A stretch of DNA of 64,000 bases from Leclercia sp. S52 (GCF_039727615.1 NZ_CP152474.1:806001-870000), one strand, 5' to 3'; positions 39,022 to 49,892 are shown, counted from the stretch's first letter. The notes: generated by a model not told the origin, from the sequence alone. Translations and numbers: made by a program.

Positions 39022-41271
39022 ATGGCGCATTCAAAAACTGCTCAGCCAATGCAATCTTCGCTGCGTAAAATCGCAGTCGTTGTAGCCACAGCGGTTAGCG
39101 GCATGTCTGCTTACGCTCAGGCTGCTGACACCCCTAAAAAAGAAGAAACCATCACCGTAACCGCAGCGCCTGCTGCGCAGGAAAGTGCCTGGGGTCCTGC
39201 TGCGACCATTGCAGCACGCCAGTCCGCCACCGGGACCAAGACAGATACCTCCATTGAGAAGGTACCGCAGTCTATCTCCGTGGTGACCGCGGAAGAGATG
39301 GCGCTGCACCAGCCACGCTCGGTGAAAGAAGCACTGAGCTACACGCCAGGGGTGGCAGTAGGCACGCGCGGCGCGTCTAATACGTATGACTACCTGATTA
39401 TTCGTGGTTTTGCTGCCGATGGCCAAAGCCAGAACAACTACCTTGACGGCATGAAGATGCAGGGCAACTTCTATAACGACGCGGTAATTGACCCTTATAT
39501 GATCGAGCGCGCGGAAGTTATGCGCGGCCCGACCTCCGTTCTGTACGGCAAAAGCAGCCCGGGTGGCCTGCTGAACATGGTCAGCAAACGTCCGCTGACC
39601 GAACCGCTGAAAGAGATCCAGTTCAAGGTCGGGACGGACAGCCTGTTCCAGACCGGGTTTGACTTCAGCGATGCGCTGGATGATGACGGCGTTTACTCTT
39701 ATCGCCTGACGGGCCTGGCGCGTTCCAACAACGCCCAGCAGGAGCGCGCGGAAGAGCAGCGTTATACCATTGCGCCGTCCTTCTCCTGGCGTCCGTCTGA
39801 TAAAACCAACTTCACCTTCCTCTCCTATTTCCAGAACGAACCGGAGACCGGTTACTACGGCTGGCTGCCGAAAGAGGGCACGGTTGATCCGCTGCCAAAC
39901 GGCGATCGTCTGTCGACCGACTTCAACGAAGGGGCGAAGAACAATACCTATTCCCGTAACCAGAAAATGGTCGGGTATAGCTTCGATCACGAGTTTAACG
40001 ACACCTTCACCGTGCGTCAGAACCTGCGCTTTGCCGAGAACAAAACCTCGCAGAACAGCGTCTACGGTTACGGCGTCTGCTCCGATGCGGCGAACAGCGG
40101 AAACGCCCTGTGTAACGCGTTATCCCCTGCGGACAAAGGTCATTACCTGGCGCGTAAATACGTGGTTGACCATGAGAAGCTGCAAAACTTCACCGTGGAT
40201 ACCCAGCTGCAGAGCAAATTCGCTACCGGCGAAGTTGACCATATCCTGCTGACCGGCGTTGACTTTATGCGCATGCGTAACGACATCAACTCCTGGTTCG
40301 GCTATGACGGTTCCGTCCCGCTGCTGGATCTCTACAATCCGGTGTATAGCGATTTCGATTTCGGCTCACAAAACCCGGACAACTCCGGCCCGTATCAGAT
40401 CCTGAACAAACAGCAGCAGACCGGTCTCTACGTCCAGGATCAGGCGCAGTGGGATAAAGTGCTGGTCACCCTGGGCGGTCGTTACGACTGGGCCGATCAG
40501 GACTCCATTAACCGCGTTGCGGGTACCACTGCATCACGTGATGACAATCAGTTCACCTGGCGTGGCGGGGTTAACTACCTGTTTGATAATGGCGTCACCC
40601 CTTACTTCAGCTACAGCGAATCCTTCGAGCCGTCTTCCCAGTCTGACGCACAAGGCAAGCCGTTTGCTCCGTCAAAAGGCAAGCAGTACGAAGTGGGCGT
40701 GAAGTATGTCCCGAGCGATCGTCCGATCGTCCTGACCGGTGCGCTGTATCAACTGACCAAAACCAACAACCTGATGGCCGATCCTGCGGGCTCGTTCTTC
40801 TCGGTTGAAGGCGGCGAGATCCGCGCCCGTGGTGTGGAAATCGAAGCTAAAGCGGCACTGTCTGCCAGCGTCAACGTGGTGGGGTCTTATACCTACACCG
40901 ACGTAGAGTACACCACCGACACGACCTACAAAGGCAACACCCCGGCGCAGGTGCCGGAGCACATGGCCTCCCTCTGGGGTGACTACACCTTCTATGATGG
41001 CGCGCTCTCTGGCCTGACCCTGGGTACCGGCGGTCGCTTCTCCAGCTCCAGCTATGGCGATCCGGCGAACTCCTTCAAGGTGGGCAGCTATGCGGTGATG
41101 GATGCCCTGGTCCGTTACGATCTGGCGCGCGTTGGCATGGCGGGCTCGAACGTGGCGCTGCACGTCAACAACCTGCTGGATCGTGAATACGTCGCCAGCT
41201 GCTTCAACACCTATGGCTGCTTCTGGGGTGCAGAACGCCAGGTTGTTGCGACCGCGACCTTCCGCTTCTAA
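39022..41271 (+). CDS. fhuA: Ferrichrome outer-membrane receptor FhuA
   Basis: TonB-dependent porin importing ferrichrome; in E. coli also a receptor for phages T1, T5, phi80 and colicin M. 749 residues (E. coli 747). Signal peptide to about 34 (AYAQA), TonB box ETITV at 42-46, plug domain (about 70-190, VMRGPTSVLYGKSSPGG), 22-strand barrel ending in the C-terminal Phe. Disulfide-type pairs CSDAANSGNALC and CFNTYGC occur in extracellular loops. First gene of fhuACDB. Confidence 0.97.
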   Translation: MAHSKTAQPMQSSLRKIAVVVATAVSGMSAYAQAADTPKKEETITVTAAPAAQESAWGPAATIAARQSATGTKTDTSIEKVPQSISVVTAEEMALHQPRSVKEALSYTPGVAVGTRGASNTYDYLIIRGFAADGQSQNNYLDGMKMQGNFYNDAVIDPYMIERAEVMRGPTSVLYGKSSPGGLLNMVSKRPLTEPLKEIQFKVGTDSLFQTGFDFSDALDDDGVYSYRLTGLARSNNAQQERAEEQRYTIAPSFSWRPSDKTNFTFLSYFQNEPETGYYGWLPKEGTVDPLPNGDRLSTDFNEGAKNNTYSRNQKMVGYSFDHEFNDTFTVRQNLRFAENKTSQNSVYGYGVCSDAANSGNALCNALSPADKGHYLARKYVVDHEKLQNFTVDTQLQSKFATGEVDHILLTGVDFMRMRNDINSWFGYDGSVPLLDLYNPVYSDFDFGSQNPDNSGPYQILNKQQQTGLYVQDQAQWDKVLVTLGGRYDWADQDSINRVAGTTASRDDNQFTWRGGVNYLFDNGVTPYFSYSESFEPSSQSDAQGKPFAPSKGKQYEVGVKYVPSDRPIVLTGALYQLTKTNNLMADPAGSFFSVEGGEIRARGVEIEAKAALSASVNVVGSYTYTDVEYTTDTTYKGNTPAQVPEHMASLWGDYTFYDGALSGLTLGTGGRFSSSSYGDPANSFKVGSYAVMDALVRYDLARVGMAGSNVALHVNNLLDREYVASCFNTYGCFWGAERQVVATATFRF

Positions 41272-41325
41272 TCGTTAAACTTGGGCACGTTTTTCGTGCC
41301 CTTTTCTTTACTTAAGTTGGCTAAC

Positions 41326-42123
41326 ATGCAGGAAAACAACCCGCAGTCCGATACCACCTTTGCGCTCGACGGCGTCTCCTTTCGCGTTCCCGGACGCACG
41401 CTGCTGCATCCACTTTCGCTGACCTTTCCCGCAGGCCAGGTGACCGGCCTGATCGGCCATAACGGCTCCGGCAAATCCACCTTACTGAAAATGCTTGGCC
41501 GCCATCAGCCACCGTCCGAGGGCGATATTCTGCTCGACGGCCAGCCGCTGGCGAGCTGGAACAGTAAAGCCTTTGCCCGCAAGGTGGCCTATCTGCCGCA
41601 GCAGCTGCCGCAGGCGGAGGGCATGACCGTTCGCGAGCTGGTGGCGATTGGCCGTTATCCCTGGCATGGCGCATTGGGTCGTTTCGGCGTGGCCGACCGC
41701 GAGAAAGTGGAGGAGGCGATTGCGCTGGTGGGGTTAAAGCCGCTGGCCCACCGTCTGGTGGATAGCCTGTCCGGCGGCGAGCGCCAGCGGGCGTGGATCG
41801 CCATGCTGGTGGCGCAGGACAGCCGTTGTTTACTGCTGGATGAACCCACCTCGGCGCTGGACATTGCCCATCAGGTGGACGTGCTGGCGCTGGTGCATCG
41901 TTTAAGCCAGCAGCGCGGCCTGACGGTGATTGCGGTGCTGCACGATATCAATATGGCGGCGCGTTACTGCGACTATCTGGTGGCGCTGCGCGGCGGGGAG
42001 ATGATTGCCCGGGGCACGCCTGCCGAGCTGATGCGCAGTGAAACGCTGGAACACATCTACGGAATTCCAATGGGTATTCTGCCGCATCCTGCGGGAGCTG
42101 CACCGGTGAGCTTTGTCTATTGA
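41326..42123 (+). CDS. fhuC: Ferric hydroxamate ABC ATPase FhuC
   Basis: Powers FhuB-mediated import of hydroxamate siderophores. 265 residues as in E. coli. Walker A GHNGSGKST at 44-52, signature LSGGERQRAW, Walker B CLLLDEPTSALD, switch His in VLHDINMAARY. The ATG at 41326 is chosen; an earlier in-frame start only covers the spacer hairpin. Stop overlaps the fhuD start (TGATG). Confidence 0.97.
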   Translation: MQENNPQSDTTFALDGVSFRVPGRTLLHPLSLTFPAGQVTGLIGHNGSGKSTLLKMLGRHQPPSEGDILLDGQPLASWNSKAFARKVAYLPQQLPQAEGMTVRELVAIGRYPWHGALGRFGVADREKVEEAIALVGLKPLAHRLVDSLSGGERQRAWIAMLVAQDSRCLLLDEPTSALDIAHQVDVLALVHRLSQQRGLTVIAVLHDINMAARYCDYLVALRGGEMIARGTPAELMRSETLEHIYGIPMGILPHPAGAAPVSFVY

Positions 42124-43010
42124 TGCCTGATTTAATGATTAGCCGTCGTCGGCTGTTGACGGCCATGGCCCTCTCGCCGCTGCTGTGGAAAATGGGTACG
42201 GCGCATGCCGCCGCCGTCGATCCCCATCGCATTGTGGCCCTCGAGTGGCTGCCGGTCGAGCTGCTGCTGGCGCTCGGCGTTACTCCCTACGGCGTGGCCG
42301 ATATTCCCAACTACACCCTTTGGGTGAACGAGCCGCGTCTGCCGGAAACGGTGATCGACATTGGCCTGCGTACCGAGCCTAACCTCGAGCTGCTCACCCA
42401 GATGAAACCGTCGTACCTGGTCTGGTCGGCCGGGTATGGTCCGTCGGAAGAGAAGCTGGCGCGGATTGCCCCGGGGCGCGGGTTCGCCTTTAGCGACGGC
42501 AAAAAACCGCTGATCAACGCCCGTAAATCCTTAAGCGAGATGGCGCAGCTGCTGAATATGGAAGCGGCGGCCCGCGAGCATCTGGATCATTTCGACAGCG
42601 TGATCGACAGCTACAAACCGCGTTTTGCCGGCCGGGGCGATCGCCCGCTGCTGATGGTGACCCTGCTCGATGCCCGTCATATGCTGGTGTTTGGCAATAA
42701 CTGCCTGTTCCAGGAAGTGCTGGATCGCTATGGAATTAAAAACGCCTGGGAAGGGGAGATGACCTTCTGGGGCAGCACCGCCGTCGGCATCGACCGTCTG
42801 GCCATGTTCCGCGATGTGGACGTGCTGTGCTTCGATCACGGCAACGAGCGTGAGATGCAGACCTTAATGGCGACGCCGCTGTGGCAGGCGATGCCGTTTG
42901 TCCGCCAGCAGCGCGTCAAACGCGTCCCGGCGGTGTGGTTCTACGGTGCGACGCTGTCGGCCATGCACTTTGCCCGCGTGCTGGATAGCGCGCTGGGAGG
43001 TCAGGCATGA
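42123..43010 (+). CDS. fhuD: Ferric hydroxamate periplasmic binding protein FhuD
   Basis: Carries ferric hydroxamates from FhuA to FhuB. 295 residues (E. coli 296). Twin-arginine-like start (SRRRLLTAMALSPLLW, cleavage after AHA). Class III binding protein: W-S-A-G-Y in the ligand pocket and a conserved Glu-Trp (ALEWLP). The ATG at 42123 overlaps the fhuC stop; the end overlaps the fhuB start as ATGA. Confidence 0.96.
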   Translation: MPDLMISRRRLLTAMALSPLLWKMGTAHAAAVDPHRIVALEWLPVELLLALGVTPYGVADIPNYTLWVNEPRLPETVIDIGLRTEPNLELLTQMKPSYLVWSAGYGPSEEKLARIAPGRGFAFSDGKKPLINARKSLSEMAQLLNMEAAAREHLDHFDSVIDSYKPRFAGRGDRPLLMVTLLDARHMLVFGNNCLFQEVLDRYGIKNAWEGEMTFWGSTAVGIDRLAMFRDVDVLCFDHGNEREMQTLMATPLWQAMPFVRQQRVKRVPAVWFYGATLSAMHFARVLDSALGGQA

Positions 43011-44993
43011 GGTCACGGATCGCCTTTTTCCCGGCGCTGTTAATGACCCTGCTGCTGGTCGTTGCGCTGGGCTTAACCTGGTGGAACTTGAGCATTGCGC
43101 TGCCACGCAGCCAGTGGGGCAGCGCGCTGGTCGCCCCGGATATCGACAATATTCAACAGATGCTGTTCCACTACAGCCTGCTGCCGCGACTGGCGATCTC
43201 GCTGCTGGTGGGGGCCGGGCTGGGGCTGGTGGGCGTGCTGTTCCAGCAGGTGCTGCGTAACCCGCTGGCGGAGCCGACCACCCTCGGAGTGGCCACCGGT
43301 GCGCAGCTGGGGATGACCATCATCACCCTGTGGGCGCTGCCGGGGGGCGCTGGCACCGCAGTTTGCCGCGCTGGTGGGTGCCTGCGTGGTGGGGGCGATT
43401 GTCTTTGGCGTGGCCTGGGGCAAACGCCTCTCGCCGGTGACGCTGATCCTCGCCGGGCTGGTGGTGAGCCTCTACTGCGGGGCGGTGAACCAGCTGTTAG
43501 TGATTTTCCATCATGACCAGCTGCAGAGCATGTTCCTCTGGAGCACCGGGACGCTGACGCAAACCGACTGGAGCATCGTCCAGCGTCTGTGGCCGCAGCT
43601 GCTCGGTGGCGTGCTGCTGACCCTACTGCTGCTGCGTCCGCTGACCCTGATGGGGCTGGACGATGGCGTGGCGCGTAACCTCGGCCTGGCGCTGTCGCTG
43701 GCCCGTCTGGCGGCGCTGACCCTGGCGATTGTCATCAGCGCCCTGCTGGTGAATGCGGTGGGCATCATCGGGTTTATCGGCCTGTTCGCGCCGCTGCTGG
43801 CAAAAATGCTCGGCGCGCGGCGCTTGTTCTCCCGCCTGATCCTCGCCCCGCTGATTGGCGCGCTGATCCTCTGGCTCTCTGACCAGGTGATCCTCTGGCT
43901 GACGCGGGTGTGGATGGAGGTCTCCACCGGGTCGGTGACGGCGCTGATTGGCGCGCCGCTGCTGCTGTGGCTGCTGCCACGCCTGCGCAGCATGAGCGCC
44001 CCGGCGATGAACGCCGGAGATAAAGTGCAGGCGGAGCGTCATCACGTGCTGTGGTTTGCCCTGGCGGGCGGCGCGGTGCTGCTGCTGGCGGTCATTGCAG
44101 CCCTGGCGTTTGGCCGGGATGCCGGGGGGCTGGCACTGGGCGAGCGGGGCGATGCTCGATGAGCTGCTGCCGTGGCGCGCTCCCCGAATTTTCGCCGCGC
44201 TGATTGCCGGGGTGATGCTGGCAGTCGCGGGCTGCATTATCCAGCGTCTGACCGGCAACCCGATGGCGAGCCCGGAAGTGCTGGGGATCAGCTCCGGTGC
44301 GGCGTTCGGCGTGGTGCTGATGCTCTTCTTTGTGCCGGGTAATGCCTTCGGCTGGCTGATGCCGGCGGGCAGTATCGGTGCGGCGGTCACGCTGCTGATC
44401 ATCATGATTGCCGCCGGACGGGGTGGTTTCTCGCCGCACCGGATGCTGCTGGCGGGGATGGCGCTGAGCACCGCCTTCACCATGCTGCTTATGATGCTGC
44501 AGGCCAGCGGCGATCCGCGCATGGCGCAGATCCTGACCTGGATTGCCGGCTCGACCTATAACGCCACCAACGAACAGGTGGTGAGCACCGGGCTGGCGAT
44601 GATCGTGCTGCTGGCGCTGGTGCCGCTGTGTCGTCGCTGGCTGACGGTACTGCCGCTGGGGGGGCGACACGGCCCGTTCGGTGGGGATGGCGCTAAGCGC
44701 CTCGCGCATCGGCCTGCTGCTACTGGCGGCGTCGCTGACGGCCACCGCTACCCTGACCATTGGTCCGCTGAGCTTTATCGGGCTGATGGCGCCGCACATC
44801 GCGCGGATGATGGGCTTCCGCCGGACGATGCCGCATATTGTGATGTCGGCGTTAACGGGGGGGGATCCTGCTGGTGTTTGCCGACTGGTGCGGTCGGATG
44901 GTGCTGTTCCCGTATCAGATCCCGGCGGGGCTGCTCTCCACCTTTATCGGGGCGCCGTACTTTATCTATCTGCTGCGGAAACAGAGCCGGTAA
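43007..44993 (+). CDS. fhuB: Ferric hydroxamate permease FhuB (four one-base insertions)
   Basis: Double-length BtuCD-type permease with two fused 10-helix halves. The reading frame breaks four times, each in a G-run: 43342-43347 (6 G), 44124-44129 (6 G), 44658-44664 (7 G), 44857-44864 (8 G). Taking one G from each gives a continuous protein: the span is 1983 + 4 bases, thus 660 residues, the E. coli FhuB length, and each junction then matches (for example LPGALAPQFAALVG; GRDAGGWHWASGAM; LPLGGDTARSVGMAL; SALTGGILLVFADW). Start ATG at 43007 overlaps the fhuD stop. If the insertions were real the gene would be dead. Confidence 0.92.
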
Positions 44994-44997
44994 AAAA

Positions 44998-45029
44998 GCC
45001 GGGTGGCGGCTCCGCCTTACCCGGCCTAC
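44998..45029. repeat. REP element after fhuB
   Basis: GCCGGGTGGCGGCTCCGCCT then TACCCGGCCTAC, 5 bp after the fhuB stop. Confidence 0.85.
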
Positions 45030-45040
45030 GAAGTAAATGC

Positions 45041-45069
45041 AAAACGGCAACCCATGGTTGCCGTTTTTT
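45041..45069. terminator. Bidirectional terminator between fhuB and hemL
   Basis: AAAACGGCAAC-CCATG-GTTGCCGTTTT with T-run, nearly the same stem as the cueO/gcd terminator at 18977-19004. Confidence 0.85.
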
Positions 45070-45076
45070 ATGTTTG

Positions 45077-45124
45077 CACCCTCTCCCTGTGGGAGAGGGC
45101 CGGGGTGAGGGCATCAGGCCGCAC
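45077..45124. repeat. GC-rich interspersed palindrome, inverted copy at 45.1 kb
   Basis: ACCCTCTCCCTGTGGGAGAG then GGTGAGGGCATCAGGCC: inverse orientation of the element at 18.9 kb. Confidence 0.75.
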
Positions 45125-45139
45125 CAGGCAAATCACATC

Positions 45140-46420
45140 TCAGAGCTTCATGAACACCCGACGCGCCGCGTCGATAGTGTTGTTGATATCCTCTTCGCTA
45201 TGCGCGACCGACATAAAGCCTGCCTCAAAGGCCGACGGCGCCAGGTAGACACCTTCCTCCAGCATCAGATGGAAGAAACGCTTGAAGCGCTCAACGTCGC
45301 ACTTCACCACGTCCTGATAGCTTGTCACGGTTTTCGCGTCGGTGAAGAAGATGCCGAACATGCCGCCGACGTGGTTAACCACCAGCGGAATACCCGCGTC
45401 TTCAGCTGCATCCAACAGGCCGTTTGCCAGCTGAGTGGTGCGCTCGGTGAGGGTGGAATGAATACCCGGCTGCGCCACTTCGGTCAGGCAGGCGAAACCG
45501 GCCGCCATGGCGATCGGGTTACCGGAGAGCGTACCGGCCTGATAGACCGGGCCGGTTGGTGCCAGCGCGTCCATCACCTCCCTGCGGCCACCAAAGGCGC
45601 CTACCGGCATGCCGCCGCCGATGATTTTGCCCAGACAGGTCAGATCAGGCACAACGTCGTAATAGGCCTGCGCACCCGCGAGGGCCACGCGGAAACCGGT
45701 CATCACTTCGTCGATAATCAGCAGCGCGCCGAACTCGTCGCACAGCGCCCGCAGGCCCTGCAGGAAGCCCGGCTGCGGTGGAATGCAGTTCATGTTGCCC
45801 GCTACCGGTTCGACGATAATGCAGGCGATCTCCTGCGGATACTGCTCAAAGGCTGCACGCACGGAGTCGAGATCGTTATAGGTGCAGGTCAGGGTATGCT
45901 TCGCGAAGTCCGCCGGTACGCCCGGGGAGTTCGGCTGGCCGAGGGTCAGCGCGCCGGAACCGGCTTTCACCAGCAGGCAGTCCGCGTGACCGTGGTAGCA
46001 GCCTTCGAATTTGATGATTTTGTCGCGACCGGTAAAGCCGCGGGCCAGACGGATGGCGCTCATGGTGGCTTCGGTACCGGAGTTCACCATGCGCACCATA
46101 TCCATGGTTGGCACCAGCTCGGTCACCAGCTCTGCCATTTTCACTTCCATCTCGGTCGGCGCGCCGAAACTTAATCCGCGCTGTGCCGCTTCGATCACCG
46201 CGTTGCGGATCGCCGGGTGGTTGTGACCCAGCACCATCGGGCCCCATGAGCCGACATAATCGATATAGGCTTTGCCATCCACATCGTACAGATAGGCACC
46301 ATCGGCACGTTCGATAAACAGCGGTGTACCGCCCACGCCGGTAAAGGCACGGACCGGGGAGTTCACACCGCCGGGGATAAGCTCGCGGGCTGCACTGTAG
46401 AGGTTTTCAGACTTGCTCAT
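45140..46420 (-). CDS. hemL: Glutamate-1-semialdehyde 2,1-aminomutase
   Basis: PLP enzyme making 5-aminolevulinate for heme and siroheme. 426 residues as in E. coli. PLP lysine K265 in [20 protein letters not shown]-like EGCYHGHAD at 139-147; [12 protein letters not shown] before it. Start ATG at 46420 ([11 protein letters not shown]). Divergent from clcA. Confidence 0.98.
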   Translation of the reverse strand: MSKSENLYSAARELIPGGVNSPVRAFTGVGGTPLFIERADGAYLYDVDGKAYIDYVGSWGPMVLGHNHPAIRNAVIEAAQRGLSFGAPTEMEVKMAELVTELVPTMDMVRMVNSGTEATMSAIRLARGFTGRDKIIKFEGCYHGHADCLLVKAGSGALTLGQPNSPGVPADFAKHTLTCTYNDLDSVRAAFEQYPQEIACIIVEPVAGNMNCIPPQPGFLQGLRALCDEFGALLIIDEVMTGFRVALAGAQAYYDVVPDLTCLGKIIGGGMPVGAFGGRREVMDALAPTGPVYQAGTLSGNPIAMAAGFACLTEVAQPGIHSTLTERTTQLANGLLDAAEDAGIPLVVNHVGGMFGIFFTDAKTVTSYQDVVKCDVERFKRFFHLMLEEGVYLAPSAFEAGFMSVAHSEEDINNTIDAARRVFMKL

Positions 46421-46597
46421 GGCATCGTTCCTGGCTCGTATAAAATGATTAAGCCCACTATTCTAAGTGATTCGTGGAAGGTTATGAAATGTTTACCCTG
46501 GTAATCCATTAACAATTGTTAAGCAATTTTCCGGAGACGGCCGGACGGTCTCTGGTAAAATCCCTGCGGCTATTTGTATGACGAAAAATAACAGACC

Positions 46598-47974
46598 ATG
46601 AAATCAGATTCTCCCTCATTTGAAGAACAACAGTTTGCGCGGGCGCGATACCGTATCAGCATCCGGCGGCTGCTCAACCGCGACAAAACACCGCTGGCGA
46701 TTTTGCTGGGCGCGGCGGTTGTCGGCACCCTGGCGGGGCTGGTAGGCGTCGCGTTCGAAAAGGCCGTCAATGCCGTGCTGAACTGGCGTATTGGCACCGT
46801 GGCGGGTTATGCCGATCGTGACGTGCTGGTCTGGATCCTGGCGTTTGGTTTATCTGCCCTGTTGGCGATGGTCGGTTATTTTCTGGTGCGTAAATTCGCC
46901 CCGGAAGCGGGTGGCTCGGGGATCCCTGAGATAGAAGGGGCGCTTGAAGAGCTGCGCCCGGTCCGCTGGTGGCGCGTCCTTCCCGTCAAGTTTATTGGCG
47001 GGATGGGGACGCTGGGCGCAGGGATGGTGCTCGGGCGGGAAGGGCCGACCGTACAGCTGGGCGGTAACGTTGGCCGTATGGTCAGCGACCTGTTCAGGAT
47101 GCGCAGCGCGGAAGCACGCCATACGTTGCTGGCAACCGGTGCCGCCGCAGGGCTTTCCGCCGCCTTTAATGCCCCGCTGGCGGGGATCCTGTTTATCATC
47201 GAGGAGATGCGCGCTCAGTTTCGCTATAACCTGATCTCGATTAAAGCGGTATTCACCGGCGTGATTATGTCGAGCATTGTCTTTCGGCTTTTCAATGGCG
47301 AAGGGGCGGTGATTGAGGTCGGTAAGTTGACCAACGCGCCGGTCAATACGCTGTGGCTGTATCTGATCCTCGGCATGATTTTTGGCATTGTCGGCCCGCT
47401 GTTTAATGCCCTCATTATTCGCGCTCAGGATATGTTCCAGCGGATCCACGGCGGTAATACGACCAAATGGGTGCTGGTGGGCGGCCTGCTGGGGGGCGTG
47501 TGCGGCGTGCTGGGCTTTATCGAACCCAACGCGGCAGGCGGTGGCTTTGGCCTGATCCCCATTGCGGCGGCGGGTAATTTCAGCATCGGTCTGCTGCTGT
47601 TTATGTTTATCTCCCGGGTTATCACCACCGTACTCTGCTTCTCATCCGGCGCGCCCGGGGGTATTTTTGCTCCGATGCTGGCGTTGGGCACGTTGCTGGG
47701 CACGGCCTTTGGCATGGCCGCTGCCGCAGGTTTCCCGGCCTGGCATCTTGAGGCCGGCACCTTTGCCATCGCCGGAATGGGGGCGCTGCTGGCGGCATCG
47801 CTGCGCGCGCCGCTGACCGGCATCGTGCTGGTGCTGGAGATGACCGACAATTACCAGCTCATTTTGCCAATGATCATTACCTGCCTGGGGGCCACACTAT
47901 TAGCCCAGTTCCTTGGCGGAAAACCGCTATACTCCACCATTCTTGCCCGTACCCTGGCGAAGCAGAATACTTGA
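46598..47974 (+). CDS. clcA: H+/Cl- exchange transporter ClcA
   Basis: Inner-membrane 2Cl-/H+ antiporter used in extreme acid resistance. 458 residues; E. coli 473, the difference being a shorter C-terminus (ends [10 protein letters not shown]). Chloride-binding S107 in GSGIP, gating E148 in GREGPT, proton glutamate E203 in FIIEEMR: all at the E. coli positions. About 18 membrane helices. Start ATG at 46598. Confidence 0.96.
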   Translation: MKSDSPSFEEQQFARARYRISIRRLLNRDKTPLAILLGAAVVGTLAGLVGVAFEKAVNAVLNWRIGTVAGYADRDVLVWILAFGLSALLAMVGYFLVRKFAPEAGGSGIPEIEGALEELRPVRWWRVLPVKFIGGMGTLGAGMVLGREGPTVQLGGNVGRMVSDLFRMRSAEARHTLLATGAAAGLSAAFNAPLAGILFIIEEMRAQFRYNLISIKAVFTGVIMSSIVFRLFNGEGAVIEVGKLTNAPVNTLWLYLILGMIFGIVGPLFNALIIRAQDMFQRIHGGNTTKWVLVGGLLGGVCGVLGFIEPNAAGGGFGLIPIAAAGNFSIGLLLFMFISRVITTVLCFSSGAPGGIFAPMLALGTLLGTAFGMAAAAGFPAWHLEAGTFAIAGMGALLAASLRAPLTGIVLVLEMTDNYQLILPMIITCLGATLLAQFLGGKPLYSTILARTLAKQNT

Positions 47975-48053
47975 ATGAATTACCAGGGTATTAGATAATG
48001 ACAACAAGAATTGGGTGATTTTTACCCACTAGCAGTATTCATGGGAGCATAAG

Positions 48054-48398
48054 ATGAGTGATGACGTAGCGCTGCCGTTGCAGTTTACCGAAGCAGCAGC
48101 CAAAAAAGTAAAAGACCTGATTGCCGATGAAGACAACCCGGAGCTGAAATTACGTGTGTACATTACGGGCGGCGGCTGCAGCGGCTTCCAGTATGGTTTC
48201 ACCTTTGACGATCAGGTTAACGACGGCGACATGACCATTGAGAAGCAGGGCGTTGCGCTGGTCGTTGACCCGATGAGCCTGCAGTATCTGGTGGGCGGTG
48301 CGGTGGACTACACCGAAGGTCTGGAAGGTTCCCGCTTTGTGGTAACCAACCCGAACGCAACCAGCACCTGCGGGTGTGGCTCGTCGTTCAGCATCTGA
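48054..48398 (+). CDS. erpA: Iron-sulfur cluster insertion protein ErpA
   Basis: A-type carrier delivering Fe-S clusters, needed for isoprenoid enzymes IspG/IspH. 114 residues as in E. coli. Cluster cysteines C42 (GGGCSGFQ), C106 and C108 (TCGCGSSF). Start ATG at 48054 after GGGAGCATAAG. Confidence 0.97.
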   Translation: MSDDVALPLQFTEAAAKKVKDLIADEDNPELKLRVYITGGGCSGFQYGFTFDDQVNDGDMTIEKQGVALVVDPMSLQYLVGGAVDYTEGLEGSRFVVTNPNATSTCGCGSSFSI

Positions 48399-48405
48399 TA
48401 GTTAT

Positions 48406-48435
48406 GCCCGGTGGCGCTTCGCTTACCGGGCCTAC
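48406..48435. repeat. REP element between erpA and yadS
   Basis: GCCCGGTGGCGCTTCGCTTA then CCGGGCCTAC, between two converging genes. Confidence 0.85.
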
Positions 48436-48448
48436 AAAACCCTTCCCT

Positions 48449-49072
48449 TTACCTGCTGTTTTCATCCAGCGCAAAGGTTGGCAGCTTCAGGTGCCAGCGA
48501 ATTGCCGCGAGGCGGATCCCCAGCGTGACCACCATTCCCAACATCGCCGCCTGTTCCAGCGGGACGTTAAACGTATACCAGGCCGTAGCGTGGACGATCC
48601 CACCCAGAATACAGGCCGTGGCATAGATTTCCGTTCTCAGGATCATCGGCACTTCGCGCGCCAGAATATCGCGGATAATCCCGCCACCCACGCCGGTGAC
48701 TACCCCCATACAGATCGCCACCAGCGGGCCGGTGCCGGCCATAAAGGCTTTATTCACGCCAATACCGACAAACACCGCGAGACCCACGGCATCCAGCACC
48801 GGCAGCAGCCATTTCGGCAGGCGGCGCGGCTGACGGACCAGGATAATGGTTAACATGCAGGTGACCATCGCCACCACCAGATCGGTAGGATCCTTGACCC
48901 AGAATACCGGGCCATGATCGAGCGCCATATCACGGATCGTCCCGCCGCCCACCGCGGTGACCACCCCTAATACCAGCACGCCAAACGGATCCATGCGTAA
49001 TTTACCGGCCAGCAGAACGCCGGAGATTGCAAAAACGGCTGTGCCAAGAATATCCAGCCAATAGACGAGCAT
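48449..49072 (-). CDS. yadS: UPF0126 inner-membrane protein YadS
   Basis: 207 residues as in E. coli, about seven hydrophobic helices, two repeats of the UPF0126/TRIC-type domain, each with a GVVTAVGGGTIRD or GVVTGVGGGIIRD motif. The family has been linked to glycine or cation transport; the substrate here is unknown. ATG at 49072 (MLVYWLDILG); longer in-frame starts overlap btuF. 16 bp after btuF. Confidence 0.92.
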   Translation of the reverse strand: MLVYWLDILGTAVFAISGVLLAGKLRMDPFGVLVLGVVTAVGGGTIRDMALDHGPVFWVKDPTDLVVAMVTCMLTIILVRQPRRLPKWLLPVLDAVGLAVFVGIGVNKAFMAGTGPLVAICMGVVTGVGGGIIRDILAREVPMILRTEIYATACILGGIVHATAWYTFNVPLEQAAMLGMVVTLGIRLAAIRWHLKLPTFALDENSR

Positions 49073-49088
49073 CGTCATCCTCGAGAAA

Positions 49089-49892
49089 TTAGTGGCTCTG
49101 CGACAGCGCAGAGCAGAGTTGTTTTGCGGCGAGGATAATACGCGGGCTCGCGCGCTCAAACCAGTCGCTGTTCAGCGGAATTACGGGTATTTTTAGCTGA
49201 CTTTGCCAGTACTGTTCTATTTTGGGAATATCACCCGGTGAACCGCCCACCACAATTGCCTGAGGCTGGCGCGCCAGCACCTGTTCGCGGCTCACCTGAG
49301 GCCAGGGAACGCGGCTGGCGGCAAAGATGTTTTCCCCGCCGCACAGTTCAACTATCTGATGTTGCAGAGAGCCCTGGCTGGTGGTGAACAGCGGCTGTTG
49401 GCCGAACTGGATAAACACCCGCTTTTTCGGCAGGATACTGTAGGTGGCTTTTAAGGCGGCGTAATCGTTGAGCATTTGCTGTGCGGCCCGTTGGGCCTGG
49501 TCTGGCGTCGGGCTCCAGGGAGCAAGATCGCGCAGGGCCTGGGCGACCTGTTCGATACTGGTGGCATCGATCCACTGCACTTTTATCCCGAGCGAGGCGA
49601 GCTGGTTCACCTGACGTTCTGCGTTGCCGCCACGCCAGGCCAGCACCAGATCGGGCTTCAGGGCCACGATACGTTCGACGTTCATCCCTTGCCAGGTGGC
49701 GACCTGCTCAATCTTCGCCGCTTCAGGGGGATAGTCGGAAAAGCTGCTGACCCCGACGGGGGTGATCCCGGCGGCAAAGGCCAGTTCGGTATTGGCGGGG
49801 GAGAGGGTAATAACACGCGGCGCGGCCAGAAGCCACGCCGGTGTCAGCAGAAACAGCGCCAGAAGCGCCCTGAGGAGCGGCTTAGCCACGCG
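49089..49892 (-). CDS. btuF: Vitamin B12-binding protein BtuF
   Basis: Periplasmic cobalamin-binding protein feeding BtuCD (not in the window). 267 residues (E. coli 266). GTG at 49892 ([12 protein letters not shown]) overlaps the mtnN stop and begins the signal peptide (cut near WLLA-APRV). Class III binding-protein fold: [20 protein letters not shown] and W-F-E-R-A-S-P-R in the lobes. An earlier in-frame start would lie inside mtnN. Confidence 0.95.
   Translation of the reverse strand, partial: RVAKPLLRALLALFLLTPAWLLAAPRVITLSPANTELAFAAGITPVGVSSFSDYPPEAAKIEQVATWQGMNVERIVALKPDLVLAWRGGNAERQVNQLASLGIKVQWIDATSIEQVAQALRDLAPWSPTPDQAQRAAQQMLNDYAALKATYSILPKKRVFIQFGQQPLFTTSQGSLQHQIVELCGGENIFAASRVPWPQVSREQVLARQPQAIVVGGSPGDIPKIEQYWQSQLKIPVIPLNSDWFERASPRIILAAKQLCSALSQSH

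Noticed and set aside
43342..44864. Programmed frameshifting or transcriptional slippage in fhuB, hrpB, dgt and tsf
   Set aside because: The E. coli versions are read without a shift, the positions are unrelated and no stimulatory structure is evident; error explains all eight with one cause.
42123..44993. fhuB as a decaying pseudogene
   Set aside because: The sequence between the shifts is intact and conserved, with no in-frame stops or deletions, unlike true decay.
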